Positions 32,064-35,759 of a stretch of DNA of 35,759 nt are shown here, one piece after another. Source of the DNA: Spongospora subterranea f. sp. subterranea (Eukaryota; Endomyxa: Phytomyxea; Phytomyxea; Plasmodiophorida); NCBI GenBank assembly GCA_049724395.1, contig JAUGWO010000210.1:1-35759 (forward strand), given 5' to 3'. The notes under the pieces are model-generated. The model was not told the DNA's origin and made no database searches. It worked only from the letters and a program-made list of their open reading frames with translations. Position 1 is the stretch's first letter. Each line of letters starts with the position of its first letter. The translations under genes were made by a program, and so were the position numbers.

Positions 32064-34613
32064 CAGTACGGGACACCTTAACTCGACAATGTTTGTATGG
32101 GGCTCGCGGAGTTTTGTAATGGCCAAAGACACATCAATGCAGAATGAAAAGCAGCTCTATTTTCGGGTAAATCTCGTCGAGAAGCAAATAGAAATAGAGT
32201 TAGATTTTTTATTGAGCTATTATTGACTGAGTTATCTAAGGTCGAATACTAAGTGGTAGAAGACCTTTTTGAAACTTGGCAGGGGAAAAACAATAATTAC
32301 TTCAAAAGTGCGCGCAACCCGGTTCGCAATATTTGTAGCGTCTGTCACGCAAAATAATATTTGCGGCCCATTTTTTGTGAACTGCGTCAGTCGTCCGGGG
32401 CAAGTTGCCGTCGACCCAATCACTTGATTATTCCATCCTTGTGTTGTATTAACACAAATATGCCACAATCATCGAAACAAAAACGACACCTCAAACGATG
32501 TCGACAACACAGGAACGCGATCGTAGTTTCTCCATCCCCAACGGACGAAGCAGATGATTCGTATCCGCGTCTCGATCGCGATAGTGTTGATATGTCCGAC
32601 GACGATTACTTATTGAATAGTGAGGATGACAACATGATTGAAGAACAGATCTTGAAGTCCACAGCAACGCTCTTACAGTGGAAGGCTGGTGCTGGGTCAC
32701 ATCTTCGAGCAGTTTATACCGGAGATAGCAGGACAACACTTTGGCGCAAACAAAAAGAAGTGGAAGAAAAGGAAAAAATATTCAAGACCGCTCGTAAAAT
32801 TACTGACTACTTTGCCCCAACGAGCATCATAAATACCGTTCCTGAAGAACCTGCATCAGAACCTGCATCTATCACCCCTGAAAAGGCCCTAAAAATCATA
32901 TCTCAGTTTACTGGCATAACGGCAAACAGATGTGTTGAACGACGACTCCTTGGAGTATCTAAATACGATACGCTGCGATACTTGAGCATCGAGCAATATT
33001 TTATGTTGAGCAAGGATGCCGGTAAGAAGATGTCTGCATCCTTAACCGTTGCGAAATCTTTCTTTCGTATTAAAGGACTTCAACATCACGCCAGAAATAT
33101 TCGACACTGGGCAGAGTACTTTTTGAAACATCAAACTTTGCCTGAACGCAAGCAAGGGTGCCACATCAAGTATACTTCGCTAATTTTGGATGAGGACATT
33201 GCGAGCAGATGCCGGTCTTGGCTCAGGTCTACAAAAAACGATGCAATATCGGGTTTGACGTTTTCTCGATGGATCAACACGCAGTTGCACATTGATCTGA
33301 ATCTTTGCAACCCCATTGCCATATCAGAGAAAACGTGCCTTCGCTGGCTCAAATTTCTGGGTTATCAATATCGAGAATTGAAAAAAGGATTGTATCATGA
33401 TGGTCACGAACGAAACGACGTAGTTCAGTACAGGGAAGCTTTCCTCGATCGAATGGCAATTTATGATCGTCGAATGCCAAAGTATATCGGCGAGGATATG
33501 TTGACGGTAATTGAACCGCAACTTGAAAATGACGAGCGCAGAATTGTTCTGGTGACGCACGACGAATCTTGTTTTAGCGCTCATGAGGGAAAACGCACAA
33601 TTTGGTTTGATCAGGATAACCGACCAATTCGACCCAAGGGTGAAGGAAGGAGCATTATGGTGTCGGAGTTCATCTGTGAATGTCATGGACCGATGAAACT
33701 GACAGGCAATGATCAAGCAGAAAATCCCCTAGTTCCTACTGAAACTGTGGTTATCATCAAGCCAGGTAAGAACGCGGACGGCTTCTGGACAAACCAAGAC
33801 CTGGTCAAACAGATCCAAGAACGAGCAATTCCGATTTTCCGAATTTTGCATCCAAAAAGCAAAATGCTGCTAATGTTCGATAACTCCCAGAACCACCGAG
33901 CATTGCCGCCTGACGCTCTAAATGCTAAAGTTCTGAACCTGAATGATGGCGGAAAGAACGTAAAACTGCAGCGTCCAGGATGGTTCATGAAACAGGGACA
34001 ACGAGTTGAACAGATGATGCAGACGAATGCGGGAGTCCAGAAAGGGTTGAGAACCATTTTGCAAGAACGTGGCTTGTGGGAAAACTACTTATCGAAAGAC
34101 TCAGCCAAATCAGTTCTTGAGCAACAACCGGATTTTCGGGCGCAAAAAGAATGGATCGTCGAAACAGTCGAACAAAATGACGGAATAGTTGACTTCTACC
34201 CGAAATTTCATTGTGAGTTTAACTTTATCGAGATGTATTGGGCTGCGGCCAAGAGTTACACTCGACGCAACTGCACGTACTCTTGGAAAGATTTGCAGAT
34301 TATTGTACCGAAGGCGTTGGAGCAGGTTCCTCTAGGACAAATTCGGCGCTTCGCCCGAAAGTGTTATCGATATATGGACGCTTACCGAATAGTTGACGCT
34401 TCTGGGAACAGGCTCTCTGTCCGACAAGCAGAATACGCCGTCAAGAAGTACAAACGCCACCGCAGTCTACCAGAATCACTAATTGCGCAACTTGATTGAT
34501 TTTGATGTCATTTTCTGCGCGCAGATAAAAACTGCGAGCAATAATACAAAGTGCGTACGCATTTTTTACAAAATCGATTTGAAACAATTGTCGAGTTAAG
34601 GTGTCCCGTACTG
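32064..34613 (+). mobile_element. Mariner-like copy B, complete with TIRs
   Basis: A 2,550-bp element with perfect 27-bp terminal inverted repeats starting CAGTACGGGACACCTTAA (32064-32090 and 34587-34613), flanked by TA on both sides (32062-32063, 34614-34615). The CAGT ends and TA duplication define the IS630-Tc1-mariner group. A single uninterrupted transposase gene fills most of it. It looks potentially active, unlike copies A and C. Confidence 0.95.
32460..34499 (+). CDS. Tc1/mariner-related DDE transposase with long catalytic spacing
   Basis: A 679-residue intronless protein from MPQSSKQKR; this Met lines up with the start of copy A, so the 33 extra in-frame codons upstream were not taken. 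Order: basic start, acidic segment (DMSDDDYLLNSEDDN), LQWKAGAGSHLRAVYTG block, HTH-rich middle (SEKTCLRWLKFLGY; GLYHDGHERNDVVQYREAFL), then the catalytic domain. This has D368 in LVTHDESCF, GEGRSIMVSEFICECHGP, D474 in LMFDNSQNHRAL, LNDGGKNVKLQRPGW, and E591 in FHCEFNFIEMYWAAAK, ending RRFARKCYRYMDAYR. D-to-D spacing is 105 residues and D-to-E 116, far from the 34-39 of classic Tc1/mariner. Proteins of this build are known as DDE superfamily endonucleases, for example in fungi. All three catalytic residues and both TIRs are present. Confidence 0.92.
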   Translation: MPQSSKQKRHLKRCRQHRNAIVVSPSPTDEADDSYPRLDRDSVDMSDDDYLLNSEDDNMIEEQILKSTATLLQWKAGAGSHLRAVYTGDSRTTLWRKQKEVEEKEKIFKTARKITDYFAPTSIINTVPEEPASEPASITPEKALKIISQFTGITANRCVERRLLGVSKYDTLRYLSIEQYFMLSKDAGKKMSASLTVAKSFFRIKGLQHHARNIRHWAEYFLKHQTLPERKQGCHIKYTSLILDEDIASRCRSWLRSTKNDAISGLTFSRWINTQLHIDLNLCNPIAISEKTCLRWLKFLGYQYRELKKGLYHDGHERNDVVQYREAFLDRMAIYDRRMPKYIGEDMLTVIEPQLENDERRIVLVTHDESCFSAHEGKRTIWFDQDNRPIRPKGEGRSIMVSEFICECHGPMKLTGNDQAENPLVPTETVVIIKPGKNADGFWTNQDLVKQIQERAIPIFRILHPKSKMLLMFDNSQNHRALPPDALNAKVLNLNDGGKNVKLQRPGWFMKQGQRVEQMMQTNAGVQKGLRTILQERGLWENYLSKDSAKSVLEQQPDFRAQKEWIVETVEQNDGIVDFYPKFHCEFNFIEMYWAAAKSYTRRNCTYSWKDLQIIVPKALEQVPLGQIRRFARKCYRYMDAYRIVDASGNRLSVRQAEYAVKKYKRHRSLPESLIAQLD

Positions 34614-34615
34614 TA

Positions 34616-34670
34616 CTACATATAAAGATAAAGATAATAGTCCGCGGTGGAGATGCTCTTAGTCAATACA
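34616..34670. other. Harbinger-like terminus between copy B and the LINE
   Basis: ACATATAAAGATAAAGATAATAG then TCCGCGGTGGAGATGCTC and TTA. On the minus strand the end reads GAGCATCTCCACCGCGG, a form familiar from Harbinger/Tourist ends, with a TTA neighbour. A diverged direct copy lies at 31998-32046 (AAATATAATGACTCTCCGG then TGGGGATACG), on the other side of copy B. Confidence 0.45.
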
Positions 34671-35759
34671 ATTTTTTTTTTTTTTTTTTTTTGTGATTGA
34701 GTTTGCACTTTTCATGCAGGTCGGCCGGTCCCACGGCTATTGGGCCAAGATTCGTTTCTTCGACTCGCGTCTCAGAAGCTCCTCCCAGTATCAGGCTCGC
34801 ACCCGAAATATAGACCTTCGCCGGTAGTTCAGCATTTTGGTCGACGCAAAGGGTAGTGTGGGGTTAGAATAGTCCTACATATTCCGTCCCAACTAAAAAA
34901 CGTACCCGGAAAACTCTGTATCCGGGACACTAAAAATTCCCTAAGGAACACCCTTTGGCCTAACCAGGTCGCATCCTTACTAGACAGCTCGGTTTTTGCA
35001 TAGAGGTTGTCCTCCTCTTCGGCCTGTATTTAGAGAGGTAGCACCTCTTCGCTACGGTTAGGTAGCTGATTTTTTATCGAGGTTTTACTCCTCTTCGGAA
35101 AATATTTATCTAGGCTGCCTCCTCTCTCTCACTGTCTCGATCGCCGTCTGCCCTTCTTAGGATCCTGTTCATTTCTTGCGGGTATTCCCACAGTGCATTT
35201 TCTGCTCGTGTATTCGGATTCGGGTTCCTGTGGTTCTAGATGTAGCACCTCTTTTTCACTGCCCTTCTTAGGATCCTGTTCATTTCTTGCGGGTATTCCC
35301 ACAGTGCATTTTCAAATGATGAGGTGTTCAAACCTTTGTACTCTTTCCTGACTTTACTCAACTTTCCTTGTAACGCCTTGCAGTGTAACACCTGATGTTC
35401 AATCGTCTCTATTTCCGTATTACACCATCTGCATATGTTACTGTCATCCATATTCAGGTTCTTCAGGTGATTTCTTGCACAAGAGTGCCCAGTTCTTGCT
35501 CTGTTGAGAAGCGGGGTTGTAGGTTCAATCTTCCTTTCGTTTAGCGTCATTAATATCTTAAATTTATCCCTTTCTGGGTATCCTGTGAATCTGCTAGCTT
35601 GAACTCGTTCTTTGATGTAATCTTTAAGGTTTTCTCTCTCTCTTTTCTTAAGATGCAGTTTGAACGATGATATAAATGGGTCATGTTGAATTTCATCGCC
35701 GTCCATCGATGCTTGCTTTGCTAGTTGATCAATGTCATCGCTGTGTCCTATGGGGACTT
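34671..35759 (-). mobile_element. LINE 3' part, I/R1-like group with RNase H, off right edge
   Basis: A non-LTR retrotransposon on the minus strand, ending in CAAACTCAATCAC plus an A-tail (T-run at 34671-34692). Its second ORF enters from the window edge: the end of an RNase H domain (SPIGHSDDIDQLAKQAS, about 35705-35757), then a C-terminal zinc-binding region, stop at 35236. The 3' untranslated part (34693-35235) has three hairpins of GAGG-loop-CCTC form (35003, 35035, 35079) and is homologous to 27015-27456. An RNase H domain in this position points to the I, R1, LOA or Tad groups. Confidence 0.88.
35236..35759 (-). CDS. LINE ORF2 C-terminus: RNase H end and CCHC region
   Basis: The last about 174 codons of a LINE polyprotein, open to the window edge. 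It begins with GHSDDIDQLAKQAS, the final RNase H motif (H...N/D..AD.LAK.A). After about 90 residues comes CRWCNTEIETIEHQVLHC, the CX2C...HX4HC-type zinc motif that closes many I-, R1- and Jockey-group ORF2 proteins, with the usual E-T/I-x-x-H-x-L-x-x-C spacing. No break is visible in this part. The reverse transcriptase and endonuclease lie beyond the window. Confidence 0.87.
   Translation of the reverse strand, partial: VPIGHSDDIDQLAKQASMDGDEIQHDPFISSFKLHLKKRERENLKDYIKERVQASRFTGYPERDKFKILMTLNERKIEPTTPLLNRARTGHSCARNHLKNLNMDDSNICRWCNTEIETIEHQVLHCKALQGKLSKVRKEYKGLNTSSFENALWEYPQEMNRILRRAVKKRCYI

Noticed and set aside
29484-32210. An inverted AAAAAATCTAACTCT pair taken at first for the Harbinger terminal repeats, with TTA at each side
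   Set aside because: The same sequence belongs to the 5' regions of mariner-like copies A and B, which face opposite ways. The CAGTAC ends with TA lie further in (29630, 32064), so the pair is explained by those copies.

Overview
This is a repeat-rich eukaryotic nuclear window. Split genes, a class II tRNA gene, LTR and non-LTR retroelements and two DNA-transposon families rule out a prokaryote. Introns are very short (43-66 nt is typical, GT...AG). The lineage cannot be fixed from sequence alone: a compact-intron protist, early-branching fungus or small invertebrate would all fit.

Left part (1-4560): mostly debris. It holds a Gag-like fossil at the left edge (- strand), a decayed copy (C) of a Tc1/mariner-related transposon, a scrap of Copia reverse transcriptase, and a stretch with remnants of an ankyrin gene.

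Ankyrin block (4614-11528, - strand): two tandem paralogous genes. Each starts with a nearly identical signal-peptide exon (MLWQWHREL...) and runs into ankyrin repeats spread over many small exons. The larger gene has grown by triplication of a ~570 bp block. Further remnants of the family lie near 4030-4320 and 18440-18600, all in the same orientation. These look like secreted ankyrin proteins and are the most interesting host genes here.

Host genes (12920-18728): a CPA1 Na+/H+ exchanger (NHE8/NHX-like) in at least 14 exons, a two-exon F-box protein ending in a CaaX-like CSII, and a tRNA-Leu(CAG) gene with a 104-bp-arm palindrome 15 bp upstream.

Right part (18744-35759): nested mobile DNA. 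A Copia fossil (- strand) abuts a Copia fossil with both LTRs (+ strand), which carries a GC-rich foldback insertion in its gag region. Its 3' LTR touches a 59-copy, 29-bp minisatellite, which in turn touches three exons of an IMP dehydrogenase gene (- strand). Beyond that lies a symmetric composite: a LINE 3' end (+), mariner-like copy A (-), a PIF/Harbinger transposon with both of its genes, mariner-like copy B (+, apparently intact), and the 3' end of a LINE of the same family (-).
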